Assembly: GCA_015698045.1 (NCBI GenBank)
Contig: BLAL01000011.1
Location: forward strand, 436,501 to 500,500
Direction of reading: 5' to 3'
From: Rhizophagus clarus
Lineage: Eukaryota; Glomeromycota; Glomeromycetes; Glomerales; Glomeraceae
DNA length: 64,000 bases
Below are positions 23,217 to 34,800 of this stretch, piece after piece. Every line of letters begins with the position of its first letter. Positions within the stretch are counted from its first letter, which is position 1. The position numbers were made by a program, and so were the translations under genes. The notes below the pieces were generated by a model that was not told where the DNA came from, did no database searches, and worked only from the letters and a program-made list of their open reading frames with translations.

Positions 23217-24778
23217 GGTGGTATCAGGTTTTCTGCCACCCTATCATGTGACTTAAAAAATTTTAATTGGCTAATTTTTAAGCAGTTAATTTTTAGAATA
23301 AATGTATTTGTAACAACCTTAAAAAAAAAATTATAAGAAAGTTATAATATATAAATTTTTAAAAAATATTATAATAAGTGTATTTTTGCCCCCTCAGCAA
23401 GTTTACTTAGAATGACAAAGATGATTTTGAATGTCATTTTTGACTTATTTAACAAAAACCCTTTTTCCACTAAGTGATCGGTAAAGAAATTTCCTTTTTT
23501 AGATGTCTGTGTAACCTTGTGTAACAAAATTTTCCATTTTTTCTGGGAACAAAAATTTCCTTTTCGGATTTGTGTAACGTCACGTGAGTCGAACTGGCCA
23601 ATAAAAATGTGCCAATTTGGTTGTTACAAATAATATTTGTAACAGGTCGTTACAATTAGACTTATCCTAATTTTTGACTTAAAAAAATTTTTTCGCATAA
23701 AAAAAATTTTTTCTTAAGAATAAATTTATGATAATTACACTATAAATACAATAATTAAACCAACTGAAATGATTTTAGAAAAACTTAATTAAAATTTGTT
23801 AATTGTTTACTATATATACTGCATTTTATAGATAAATTTAAAGCCAAACAATTATTTATTTTTGACGGTACTAGTATAATTAATGACAAATTAAATGAAA
23901 AAGTGATGTATAACGAAAAGAAGTAAAGGAATAAAATAGAATAAGAAAGAACCAAAAGGAATGAAAGGGAATAGTGAGGAGAGATAAAAAAAGGGTAAAG
24001 AAAGGTAAAAGGGAATCGGAAAAGAGAGATTGATGCAAGGATGATGAAATGATAGATGAATGATGAAAGGAATGATGAAGGATGAAAAAGATAATGAAGG
24101 GGGCAATGAACATCAAAGGGTAATGGAAGGAGAAATAAAAGGATGATGAAAGGGCGATGAGAAACAAAAGATGATGAAAGGAGCGATCAAGGACAGAAGG
24201 ATAATGAAAGAGGTGATCAAGGATGAAAGAATGATGAAAGAAATGATTAAGGACGAAAGAATGATGAAAGAAGTGATCAAGGATGAAGAGGAATGAAAAA
24301 AATAATAAAAGTGAAATGGAAAAGAGAGAAATAATCAAGGACAAAGTAATAATGATCAAGGAAGAAAAAGGAACAAAAGAAACGATAAAGGCGAAAGGGA
24401 AATGAAAGAAACGATAATGGACAAAGAGGGAACGAAAGAGATGATGAAAGACGAAGGAAACAATAAAGGATGAAGGGACAACGAAAGAAATGATAAAGGA
24501 CGAAGGGGGAACAAAAGAAATGATATATAAGGAATGAAGAAAAACCCAACCGAAATAAAAAGAGAGAAAAAGTGGTTAGTTAAAGAAGATAAATAAATTT
24601 TTAAAGAATAAGTGCCTTGAACTTACCATTTAGGTATTTTCTAGGATCCTGACGCCGAAGTCTAAAGCCGAAAAGAATCAGAAAATAGAAACATACGGAA
24701 GTAAAAGACGTCAAAATTAAAGAAAAAAAAATCGCGTACGTAGGGGTGGCAAAAAATCATGTACCATCCGGGGTGGCA
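23217..24778. mobile_element. Candidate TIR element enclosing a purine-strand array
   Basis: The left end (TGCCATCCCGGGTGGTA then TTTTCTGCCACCCTA) and the reverse complement of the right end (TGCCACCCCGGATGGTA then TTTTTTGCCACCCCTA) are imperfect inverted repeats of about 38 bp. The interior has no transposase. No target duplication was recognised, so the boundaries are inferred from the ends alone. Confidence 0.5.
23885..24560. repeat. Purine-rich minisatellite (GATGAAAGGA-type units, ~30 bp)
   Basis: The plus strand is almost all A and G for ~670 bp, with units such as AATGATGAAAGAAGTGATCA and AAGGACGAAAG. Minus-strand frames (23880-24359, 24277-24549) give F/H/S/L-rich repetitive peptides with no domain and are read as array shadows. 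Confidence 0.75.
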
Positions 24779-25589
24779 CCAATAAATATTAAATTTCAAA
24801 ATAAATAAATTTTCCGATTTGCATTGTAATATATAATCATACGATAATTTATTTATTTATAAAAAAGATAGTTACACAGAAATACTTTATCTATACATTA
24901 TAAGTACTTCTAATGCCGTCCAGTAGCCAGACCGTCGACCTATTGAACTTGCAAAGCTAGTCAAATAATCGATTACAATTACTCCAGTAGTACTATTCAT
25001 GGAATTGAAGATCATATGAATTCAGAATCCGAGGATCGTGATAAACTAGGCGGTGGTTGTGAAGGTGTGTAATTACACGTTGGATATTTCTGGCCCTAGC
25101 TCTTCTACTTTGATTGCATCTAGTATTTAAATTAGATGAACGTGGTCGGACTGATTGGTGTATGGTTATGATCAGGTGAACATGTCTGGTAGAAATATTG
25201 TTGCGTTTTTTCCACTCCTTAAACGCTTTATTTCTAGGTTTCCATATGATCAAAAAATATCTTGCAATAAATTTTCCATAAATGAAAATAAAATTTTTGC
25301 AAACTTTTTCCGGGTGTTAAACAAATCTGTAAATATGTTAATTAAGTCACAAGGTACTACGTGATGAATAACTGAAAGAGAAAAACTGGGGATGTATCAG
25401 ATAAAGAAAAGGTAGAATCAAGTAACCAACTATAAATTGGTGAACATTCTATTTTGATAAAACGAACGAATGTTCGTAGCTACATTCTTTTTAGATGTGA
25501 TAGTTTCAATGACTTGTAGACAAAGCCATAAATGGTCATTCGATTCAGGTGAAACATTGCAAAAATGGCAATTAAGTGTCTGGAAAGTT
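24779..25589. other. Unclassified stretch, possible decayed coding DNA
   Basis: GC content rises around 24900-25250 and a minus-strand frame of 86 codons (25253-24993) is open, but it matches nothing I recognise and has no domain. It lies downstream of the BTB-BACK-TLDc pseudogene and may belong to its decayed 3' part. Confidence 0.3.
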
Positions 25590-26338
25590 GGTAGAGAATT
25601 CCAAAAATTTTTGCAGTTGGTTCACGTACTCATTTTTCCATTCAATCGGATTATATCCTCCAAGAATTTCATCGAAGTCTTTGTCTTTCACTTTAACAGT
25701 TGTTACAGTACGAGCTTGATTATCACATAATAATTTTTCGTGGATCTCGTGATGGATTTACAACTAAATGATTTCAATTCATATAAATTTTTCGACTCAT
25801 CTGTAATTTTTGGTCGGTCTATAATTATTATTCAAAAATAATTTTAATAAATCTATATATAACTCGTTAGGTAGAATTTTTCTATAAGGAAACACATTAT
25901 TCAAAAATTTTCTTGAGGTTAAATTAAAAAAGGATAACAATGCTGCAAAATATTTTTAAAGCGTTAAAATTATCATTTGAATAATTTGAAGGATCTGATG
26001 AAAGTTCAGAATTTTGAGAAATACCTCATTTAAGAACGTACTCCCAAACTTTAATTTCACTCATTAGAATTTTATCATGACGAATAAGAGAGATTAAAGC
26101 TTTTTCTGAAATTGAAGTAAAATCAGGTGAATTAAAAATTCTTTCTGGATGTTTAGCTGAAAAAAATTTTTGAACATCCAAGAAAGAATCGTTTTTGAGG
26201 CTCGTCTGATATATAAAATTAAAATTTTGTTCTAACCAATTTTCTTTGTTTTTCGATTAAAAATGATTGTAAATGGGGAATTAGTTCTTGAAGACTTAAT
26301 TCATTAGCAGCATCTAAAATATCATAATCTACGTTGTT
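25590..26338 (-). pseudogene. BTB-BACK-TLDc gene fragment, decayed
   Basis: Reading down from 26338, the frame gives a BACK-like segment (VDYDILDAANELSLQELIPH), then after a frameshift near 26245 a continuing one (NFIYQTSLKNDSFLDVQKFF, FNSPDFTSISEKALISLIRH, EIKVWEYVLK). A TGA follows where the family usually has Trp. Further down, 25730-25630 encodes a TLDc-like piece (VTTVKVKDKD.., EILGGYNPIEWKN). Such proteins are a very large family in Rhizophagus. The BTB domain is missing: similarity stops at the palindromic relic at 26342. Several stops and shifts make it non-functional. Confidence 0.75.
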
Positions 26339-26341
26339 TTT

Positions 26342-26406
26342 TTTACGGTGGGTCACCCCTGAAATTAACAGGTTAATCCAACAGAACAGGGGAAACCCGC
26401 CGTAAA
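26342..26406. mobile_element. 65-bp TIR-only relic
   Basis: TTTACGGTGGGTCACCCC pairs with the inverse of GGGGAAACCCGCCGTAAA, with a ~30-base interior. It sits exactly where similarity to the BACK-encoding pseudogene ends. A further palindrome TATAGCGTATACGCGCTATA lies just to its right. Confidence 0.6.
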
Positions 26407-27247
26407 ATATAGCGTATACGCGCTATATAACCCTACACACAGATAATCATTCGGCATGCAATATCAGAAATCGTTGTATATCAGCGCGAATCAAACAGCG
26501 CCAAATCGGGTCACAACAGTATAATGACGTACGTTTCGTTTTGAATGAATGTCAAAAATGGCATATTTGAATGACATTACATTATGATTATCCTTAATAA
26601 GGAAACACGTTATTTTGTGTTACCAAGCAGCACGAGATCAACTCAACTAAATTCATTCATGCGCAAGTATTTATTGCACAATTACATAGTCAATACTTCT
26701 TAATGTATCAGATTTATAATCATTATTAATCTAATATTACGAATTCGAGATTTCTATTTTTACCAAATGTATATTTGCTGTTTTTTTCAAATGTATATGA
26801 TATAGTCAAATCATAATAATTAACTTATTATATGATTATAAAGTACGTGGCTGTATTAATTTTAAATTTCTAGAAATCGTTTATATTTGCGTATAAATAT
26901 TAATAAAAAAAAAATAAAATAAATAAACCGTACTTTTGTTAAAACGTGTAACTTCATTGCCGTTCCATTGATTCACTTATACAGCCTGTTTAATTGAATA
27001 AAAAAAAAAAGAAAGCGTGAACTAAAATCGGACATCCGGAGAATTTAGGACCGAATATGCATTATAAAATTAAGTTGAAACATTAAGTTAAAACATGTAT
27101 GATAATTTACATCAATACCATAGATGGACAACTAAATTATTCCGCCATTACCATCTTTGATCCATAAAAGCTCGTTTATTAATTAGCTATTTAAAAAGAT
27201 ATTACTGTGAAACAAATTCATACGCAATTTTCTCCCTCACAAAAAAA

Positions 27248-27256
27248 TATAAAAAA
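27248..27256 (+). promoter_or_regulatory. Candidate TATA box of member 5
   Basis: TATAAAAAA followed by GACATG aligns with TATAAAAGGGCATG before member 3. The shared GC.TAGTTTAAT.GTATTCA lies ~140 bases downstream, and a long T-run/A-run junction lies at about 27467-27494. Confidence 0.4.
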
Positions 27257-27488
27257 GACATGAAAATCGACCAAACAGATATCCTCGTTCTTAATATTAA
27301 TAAATAAGGTAAGTAATAAAAACAAAAAAAAAAGAACAGAAAAAAGTGAAAAAAGAAAAAAAAAAAAGAGAGTTGCCTAATTGGCATTTTGCATAGTTTA
27401 ATGCGTATTCATTAATTCGTTCCATAATATGATATTGTTTAAATTCAATATTTAATTGAATGATTTTATTTTTTTTTAAAAAAAAAAA

Positions 27489-27519
<31 letters not shown>

Positions 27520-27548
27520 TATCGACATCACATACACTTAAACATAAT

Positions 27549-28085
27549 ATGAATCACCAAGATAATCATAGCGTTCCTACTTTGTTGTCACAAGCAAATT
27601 TTGGACAAGCATCTACATCTTGTGCTGAAAAAACCTTTTATATGACATCTTCGTCTCACAGCCAATATGACAATACGAATTATAATATGCAGACACAAAT
27701 TGCTCCTCCTCAACGAACACCTCCTGTTCATCCTAACACATTTTTCTATCGACCTCCAAATGACTTTTGGCATTATTATGTTAACTGTAAGGAAATTTGT
27801 TACGATACCGTTACATTTTTGTTAAATAAATCATTGCAAGAAAGTAACACTCAATCCAACGAAAATGAGTGTATTTTCTATTACCAGCAACAATATGATA
27901 CTCGATTTTATAAGATAACATGCGAAACCGTTTCTCCTCTTTTAATAAATAATTGTTTGAATAAAAATTTTCTCGGGATCGAGCTTCAAAATGCGGAACA
28001 AGAGCATTTGGCATTTACTTTTGATCAAAGAGAAAACCTTAAATATTGTTTAAGACAATATTTAGGTCAATACTTATTAAATTAA
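27549..28085 (+). CDS. Unrecognised paralog family, member 5 (subfamily II)
   Basis: The 178-residue protein is closest to member 3: N-terminal Q/S/T-rich segment with YNMQTQIAPPQ, then the domain at about 65-178 (FFYRPPNDFWHYYVNCKEIC, FYKITCETVSPLLIN, LAFTFDQ, YLGQYLLN). No Met repeats. The start is the first ATG after a conserved leader. Downstream lies a TGTCC-type MITE. Function unknown. Confidence 0.8.
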   Translation: MNHQDNHSVPTLLSQANFGQASTSCAEKTFYMTSSSHSQYDNTNYNMQTQIAPPQRTPPVHPNTFFYRPPNDFWHYYVNCKEICYDTVTFLLNKSLQESNTQSNENECIFYYQQQYDTRFYKITCETVSPLLINNCLNKNFLGIELQNAEQEHLAFTFDQRENLKYCLRQYLGQYLLN

Positions 28086-28225
28086 TTAGATCATAATAAT
28101 ATTTTCAATAATATTTTTGTTCATATCCTTCTTAAAGTTGTCCAATAATATCTTTTGTTCCTTTACTCCACATTGACTGCTTTAGATATTCTTGTCAAAG
28201 TACTCATAATAATAGTATTTCATTT

Positions 28226-28875
28226 CCCTATAAAAAATAAGTGTCCGTATAATGTCCAGAAAATGTCCAGAAAAAAATTCTAAAATATTGTCCGGAAATT
28301 CTGGACACTGTGTGTCCGGAAACTGTTCCGAAAACACTGCATTTTCGGGATATTAGGAATTTGTCCTGAAATTGTCCGGAAATGTATTTTCGTAAAATTT
28401 TGCCACAAAAGATGATCAATGGATAGATGATCATCATTATTCCTTAATCCAAAATTTTTATATCATAGATATATAGTATTTTTGCCTGCTCTGCAATTTT
28501 AATTAGTATGACAGAAAAGGTTTTGAATGTCAGTTTTATGCTTTTTGCATTTTTTTACAAAATTAATTTATCCTTTTTTGGAAATAGTATCCAGAATTTG
28601 TCCTGAACTTTTTCATGTCCGGAATTTGTCTATCTGGTTTTTTTACTATGTCCAGAATTTGTCCAGGTTTAACTGTCCAGAATTTGTTCAAAATTTTATA
28701 CCGAACAAATACTGGACGAATTCAGGACAAAGTTAGGACATGTCAAAATTTTAAGTATCAGAAGTGTGTCAGACATGTACCAAAAAAGTGGACATTTTCC
28801 GGACACATCAGATTTATTCCAGACATTTTCCAGACATTTTTGATAACATTTTCCGGACATTTATTTTTTATAGGG
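28226..28875. mobile_element. 650-bp MITE with CCCTATAAAAAATAA ends and TGTCCGG arrays
   Basis: The left end CCCTATAAAAAATAAGTGTC and the reverse complement of the right end CCCTATAAAAAATAAATGTC agree at 19 of 20 positions. The interior carries many TGTCCGGAAA/CCAGAATTTG motifs in both orientations. Flanks share only TTT, so the superfamily is uncertain. Frames at 28228-28437 (-), 28527-28736 (+) and 28615-28938 (+) are repeat shadows. Confidence 0.8.
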
Positions 28876-29605
28876 TTTCTTTTGAAGAAAAATCTTTGTT
28901 TATTATTTTTAAAAACTAGTCCTTACAACATTTTATAATAACTACACCTTACATATAAATTCTGGACATACACATTACCAACATGATATATAATTTCTTA
29001 AGAGACTACTTCATTAGATTTTGGGTAAGTTTTTATTATGAAAGCTTTTACAGTTTGTCACTCATGTTTCTTATTTTTTTTAGGATTTTTTGAAATTTTT
29101 ATTGGATTTTGGCTTAACGAAGTTCTTTTTACATAGTAATAACTCATAACTTCAAAATATTTATAAATTTAATGTTAAGTTACAAAGTTCTAAAATTATT
29201 TATTAAGTTTAAAATAAAAAAAAACTTATTTAAAACAATTTTAGATCACAATTTATATATATATTTATGTAATCAAGTTATTAATCAAATAAAGTTTTTG
29301 ATATTAAATATATTTTACAATAATTAAATCAAAATTAGTCTGACACTTTTTTTTTACTAATGTTTAATACATTAAAAAAATTGTTTTATTAAAAATCATG
29401 ATTAATAAATTAATAATAAATAAAATTATATTTTAAAAACATTGAGTAGACTAATAAATAAGTTTTTTTTAATAAAACGAGTATTAAATCATTTTAAAAC
29501 ATTTTATACTTGTCATTATATAATATTTTAAACTGAAGTTGTGACTCATTATTATCAAATTAAAAATATATAAAGAGAATTTCATTTTGAGACAAAATCC
29601 CACAT
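28876..29605. other. Gene-less AT-rich stretch upstream of the Cys-rich gene
   Basis: No ORF or repeat is supported. The region just before the gene ends in a duplicated leader. Confidence 0.4.
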
Positions 29606-29675
29606 CCAAAATATAAATAAACCAATTATGCCTGGAATATCCAAAAATATAAATAAATCAATTATGCCTGGAATT
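29606..29675 (+). repeat. ~35-bp tandem duplication spanning the start codon
   Basis: CCAAAATATAAATAAACCAA followed by TTATGCCTGGAAT is repeated immediately with few changes, creating two in-frame ATGs (29628 and 29664) in identical context. Confidence 0.9.
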
Positions 29676-30275
29676 CAAGAGGAGCAATATCTGTATTTAC
29701 AGGAACTTTCTAGTACAATATCAGATGATCTTTATGAAGAACTACTTAAAATATATCATGAAATAGAAGAAACAGAAGTTAATAAATCAAAAGAAGAAGA
29801 AGAACCTGAAGAGGAAATTACTTGGATAACTACTTCTCGTGATGATGATTTTGAAAAATTTTTGAAACAACATACATGCCAAAAGTGTGGAGTGTCAGCA
29901 CAAGTGAAAATTTTAGAAAACTGGGAAAATAATGGAATGAAATGTGAATATTGTATAATGAACATTGAAGCTGAAAGGATTAGTGATATTTATGAGGAAG
30001 AAAATATGAAGTACGAAAGGTGTAATAAATGTAATAGAAAGGTCATGTGTTATGATAAATTGTGTAAAGAGTGTGATTATTATTTTATTGGAAAATGTGA
30101 AAATTGCTATAAAGAACAGGTAAAAGTAAAGGAATTGCTTCATAGAGGGAATAGTACATGTTGTATCATGAAAGGAAGATGTAATATTAATAATCATCAC
30201 GCACACGATTTATGTAGAGAATGCGAATATAGATACCAGAGACAACAACAAAAACAACAACAAAAGTTCTATTAG
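29628..30275 (+). CDS. Cys-rich putative zinc-binding protein
   Basis: The 215-residue protein (203 from the second ATG at 29664) has an acidic N-terminal half (EEEEPEEEITW) and a C-terminal half rich in CxxC pairs: CQKCG at ~84, CEYC, CNKCNRKVMC, CKECDYYF, CENCY, CCIMKGRC, then HAHDLCRECEYRY. It ends in a QQQ-rich tail. Spacing suggests two or three zinc-ribbon or treble-clef-like modules; no named family is assigned. The start is ambiguous because of the duplicated leader. No intron is needed. Confidence 0.75.
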   Translation: MPGISKNINKSIMPGIQEEQYLYLQELSSTISDDLYEELLKIYHEIEETEVNKSKEEEEPEEEITWITTSRDDDFEKFLKQHTCQKCGVSAQVKILENWENNGMKCEYCIMNIEAERISDIYEEENMKYERCNKCNRKVMCYDKLCKECDYYFIGKCENCYKEQVKVKELLHRGNSTCCIMKGRCNINNHHAHDLCRECEYRYQRQQQKQQQKFY

Positions 30276-30676
30276 ATATTATAAAATTACTTAGTATAAG
30301 ATATTTTTATTTTCACTTATCATTAATTCATTTATATCACTAATATAATTAGTATAGTTTATTATACACGTAATTATTATTTTTTTTATATTGTTTTTTT
30401 TTGTTTTTGAAATTACACTTTTAACAAATTTTTTACCATATCCTTTCATCCATTTCGTTTCTTTATACTTTTTTTTCACTCATTTTTTTATTCTATTACA
30501 TTTATTTTTCGTTCCATTACGCTCTATCTTTCGTTTCTTTACACTCATTTCTCATTTAAATGTACTTGTTTCTAAGAACATATTAAAGAAATTATAAAAA
30601 AAATACTTTTATAACGTTAAATTTCAAATAATAGTCAAGTCATATGATAAGGTAGGCATCATATATATATATATAT
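30276..30676. other. Gene-less T-rich stretch
   Basis: Pyrimidine-rich plus strand at 30360-30560 with TTTCGTT/TTCATTTC motifs, then a TA dinucleotide run at 30660-30677. The overlapping frames are low complexity. Confidence 0.4.
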
Positions 30677-30976
30677 ATGGATCACACTACTGGTACCTCC
30701 AGTTATATAATAACATTACGTTCTACCAAAACATTAATTAAAAAATACCCGCAGCAAACGGAAAATATTTTCGCCGGATATCAGGTTTCGGAACATCCGA
30801 ACCATTACCGCATTACGTTCTGGGCATGGACCCGTAAAGAAATTTTAAATAAGTTAATTACATGAGATTTACAGTTTGCACTAAAACTAGCGTTTGAATT
30901 AGAATTTCGTTGGAATCAACCGAATACGCCACAAAAGAAGAAACCGTCGAAAGTTCGGAAGGATTGTCCAAAATGA
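30677..30976 (+). pseudogene. Small gene with an in-frame TGA
   Basis: A frame from ATG 30677 encodes 62 residues including YPQQTENIFAGYQVSEHPNH and ITFWAWTRKEILNKLIT, then TGA at 30863-30865. The same frame continues for 36 codons (DLQFALKLAFELEFRWNQPN.., ending basic KKKPSKVRKDCPK) to a TGA at 30974. GC content and amino-acid composition are coding-like on both sides of the first stop, suggesting a nonsense mutation in a ~100-residue protein. Family not recognised. Confidence 0.5.
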
Positions 30977-31186
30977 TAAACAAACATAAACGTTCTGGCC
31001 AACCGAATCCGTCGAAAAATACAAATAAGGATAAACAAAAAGTCATATTATATATTATATTTATAAATGGAAATACAACCAACCATAAAAAAGGATTTAT
31101 TTATTTTATTAAAAATAAAGTCATAACAATAATACTAATAATGTTATAAACATAAATTTGAATATTTGTAAAAAAAAAATTCCAAT

Positions 31187-31762
31187 TTATTTTAATAAGT
31201 ATTGACTTAAATACTGTTTCAAATAATATTCAAGATTTTCTTTTTGTTCAAAAGTAAATATTAATTTCTCTCTTTCTACGTTTTGTTGAGACTCAATACC
31301 AAGAAAATTTTTATTCAAACAATTATTAATCAAAAGAGGAGAAACTAATTCACATGATACCTGATAAAGCCTATTGTCCAATTGTTGTTGATAGTAGAAA
31401 ATACATTCATTTTCGTTATATTGAACATTGTTTCCTTTTAACGATTTGTTTAATAAATAGGTAACAGTATCGTAACAGATTTCTTTGCAATTAACATAAT
31501 AATGACAAAGGTCATTCGGTGGTCGATAGAAAAAGATAGTAGGATGGAAAGGAGTGGTTACAAGTGTAGATTGTAATATTTGTTGAGATGACGATTGCGT
31601 ATTATCATCATATTGAGGATGAATATTCTGAGCCGCAGTAGTCACGTGAAATGCGTTTGCTGGAGTGGGGGGAGTATTTTTATCTCGAGAATTAGAATAA
31701 ATACTAGTAGAGTCTGAAGACGGAAGATTTTCCGAGTTAAAAACTACTTGATCTTGATTCAT
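31187..31762 (-). CDS. Unrecognised paralog family, member 6 (first repeat lost)
   Basis: The 191-residue protein has one MNQDQ unit, a linker, and the conserved domain at about 77-191 (FFYRPPNDLCHYYVNCKEIC, CELVSPLLIN, YLSQYLLK). Upstream on the minus strand (31826-31763) lies a recognisable earlier unit in which the family ATG has become ACT (31824-31826), with a small indel. Translation therefore probably now starts at the next unit's ATG at 31762. The 3' flank resembles those of members 1, 2 and 4. Confidence 0.8.
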   Translation of the reverse strand: MNQDQVVFNSENLPSSDSTSIYSNSRDKNTPPTPANAFHVTTAAQNIHPQYDDNTQSSSQQILQSTLVTTPFHPTIFFYRPPNDLCHYYVNCKEICYDTVTYLLNKSLKGNNVQYNENECIFYYQQQLDNRLYQVSCELVSPLLINNCLNKNFLGIESQQNVEREKLIFTFEQKENLEYYLKQYLSQYLLK

Positions 31763-31829
31763 AACAGATGAAGTAAAGGAAGATGAAAAGTTTCCCGAGT
31801 TGGATAGAAACTTGAGTTTGGTTAGTATT

Positions 31830-34800
31830 AGATCTAATAATGAATATAAAATTATTAGAAAAATTTTTTAAAAAAAGTAAATAAATAAACAAAAGGTTTT
31901 AAAGCTTATTTACATTTAAAAGAGATTTAATTAGATGTTACTATAATTATTGTATTTAATAAATAATAAATTGATTTTTTTCTTCTGTCTAAATACGAAA
32001 AATTAAATTTTTTAAGGAGGTAGAATTCAAAGCTTATTTATATGAAATTTCTTTAAAAAATCTGTGAAAAATAATTGGTGGAAATTGATGAACGGAGGAT
32101 ATTACAAACTATAGTTGCACAATGGTGAAACAAAAAAATGTTCCTCTCATCTAAGTACATTCTTCCTAGAACTAAATAAGAAAGTTGGAGTTGAGGCTAT
32201 GTTATTATTTACTGCCTTTTATAAAAAAATGTTGAAATAATCGAATAAATTATTCAATGGGTTCTTTTGATTTGTGAAGTTTCGTGATGGTCACCGTTGT
32301 TTTGCAGTTTATTGTTTATTAATTGCATAACATTTTAGCAATTACATTGTTCAAAATAAATTTCAAATAACTTATTTGGGAAAACCCATCTTTGAGCAAG
32401 TTAAATGACGTTCACAATAACAACTAAGAGAGAAAGAATAAAATACGGAAAACAAAATTAAACAAATTCGACTAGTATTAATTAATTTAACATAGTGTAT
32501 TCTTTTCAGAGAATGATTGGTCGACTATCTATTAACTTAAGTCCAAATTTAACAATATTATTTTCTTTGTAATATAGTAAATAACAAAAACAAACAATAG
32601 TATTATTTAATATTATTGGATTACTGTATTATACAATAAATGAGTGAACTATTATAATTATGAGTTGTTTATCTTGGAATTTTAAGATAACGAAGTAGAA
32701 AAAAATAAATTTTTTTTTTTGCTACTTGTATTTTAGTAAAAATAAATTTAAGATTTTTCTAATAAATGATTTATTTATTTAGTTATTATTTGCCATTTAT
32801 TTATTTATTTATTATTTATTCGTAGATAACATCCAAATTTTTTCGTACACATGTGCATGCATGATTTAAATGATGAACGAATTAAAATAATTATAAACAA
32901 ACTCTTGAACATGTAGTAAAGGGTATGTCGTACAAGTATGTTTGACCAGTTAATATTTTGTGATTGGCATGAATAGCAACTTTTTTTACTATTAATAGTA
33001 ATTTCGCTTGTAACCCAACCCATCATGTAAAGTACTGTACAGTACACATATCCGCCGATTTGCAGAATTGAGGATTAATCATCCTTAGTTAATAATAAAA
33101 AAATTTTGAAACCATTATGGAAATGATCAGATGGACAATACTATCACGTGCATAAAATATTTGTAATAAGCGTACGTGAAATTTTCAAAAAAACTCATGT
33201 ATTTTGGCATCTTATCATTTAAACAGAACACTATTATGCTTAATTGAAAGCTCTATTTGAGTAAAATCTATTAATAATATTTTCGTAAAAATAAATTTTA
33301 TATTAGTTAAGTTATTAATTTTTGTAATATATTATTTATTATTTCAAAAAAAATTAATTTTTCTGTAACTTATGATTCAAATATAGTAAAATTATACCAA
33401 AATAAAGCTTCAAATAAGATAATTCTAATGATATTAAACAAACACTATTATTAACAAGGAGTTAAAAAGAATCACATAGGTATCTCACTATCAGATTCTT
33501 GAATAAGATTTGCCTAAGTTTAAAATAAATGATAAAACTTTTTATTACTTAAAATTCTTTAAAATATGATATAAAATAAACAAATAAATAAACAAATAAA
33601 TCATACCAAGTTTTGCTTTAGGTTCTAAACTTTTACACTTTTTTACAACTTTACTACACGTTAAAAACCTTTAGAAATAAATAAAAATAGTTACTTAATA
33701 TATTTAATATACAAATAACGTGAAATACTTTTCTATATCATAAACCCATCTAAACGTTAAAAACCCATCTTCTTTCGCGTTGTTTATTTGTGTTTATGAA
33801 TAGTATATTCTTTATTTCAAAAGTAAAAGTTCCATTTTTTTTATCAATCCGCAAAAGATGATCATGTAACGCAATTAAAATTAGAGGTTGTGAAACAAAT
33901 ATCACGTTTTTCAAAATTAAATTATTAAATCCTTAATTTAGGCCGATTCCGCGGATCGGCGCATATGATTATAAAAAACATAACTCAAAAGTATTCGAAA
34001 ATCATTTCCCGTTTAATATAATCAAGTATAAATATTATGTCATAATAGTGAAAAGGCGATATCAATGAACACTCATCTAATGCATTTGCAAAATATATCT
34101 TTGTGATCCAACCTAAAATTGGTATTGTATCCCGCATTGACATATTTTTTTTTTTAGTTTATTACTTTTCAAATAATTTTTTGCGTGTTTTCTGTCTACA
34201 AACGACTCATCCGACATTCCTTTTATATTTCAAATTATTTTAAATAATTGTTGATATTGAATATTTTTAATGTTTCTTTACAGTTTATAATTTCTGCAAA
34301 ATTACATAAATTTAATAAGTAGTAACTTAAAGAACTCACGAACCAAATACTTACCTGTAATTTAAGTGATACTTTTACTATGAACTGCAGCCTGCATGAC
34401 TGAAGTTAAACTAAATGGAAAGATCTTCGCCTTTTTTTTTTTGTTTGCTTCTTGATAGATCGACAAAATGCACTAGGATCCGGTTTACACGTAGTTTTTA
34501 TTTAATTTTTGTTTATGTAATTTATCTTTTCATTGCTTTCAAAGTGAACAGCCAAAATTTAATTTAGAATAGGAGCCAAATAACATATTCCGATGTTAAT
34601 ATCAAGGAACAAAATAACAGTGATACAGGTACAGCCAAATGGTCGACATAGTGATTCGTGTACTACATCCTAGCTTATAAATTGTGTAGCTCACGATCTG
34701 GTGGACGACTATTATTATTAGGAAACGGGAATCGTTAGAATGTCTGAATCGTCATATCAATTATGTAAATTTAAAGTCTTTATATAGTACGAATAAATAA

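Noticed and set aside
23880-24549. F/H/S/L-rich ORFs on the minus strand, looking like membrane proteins
   Set aside because: They are frames of the purine-rich minisatellite; repetitive, no domain, overlapping in several frames.
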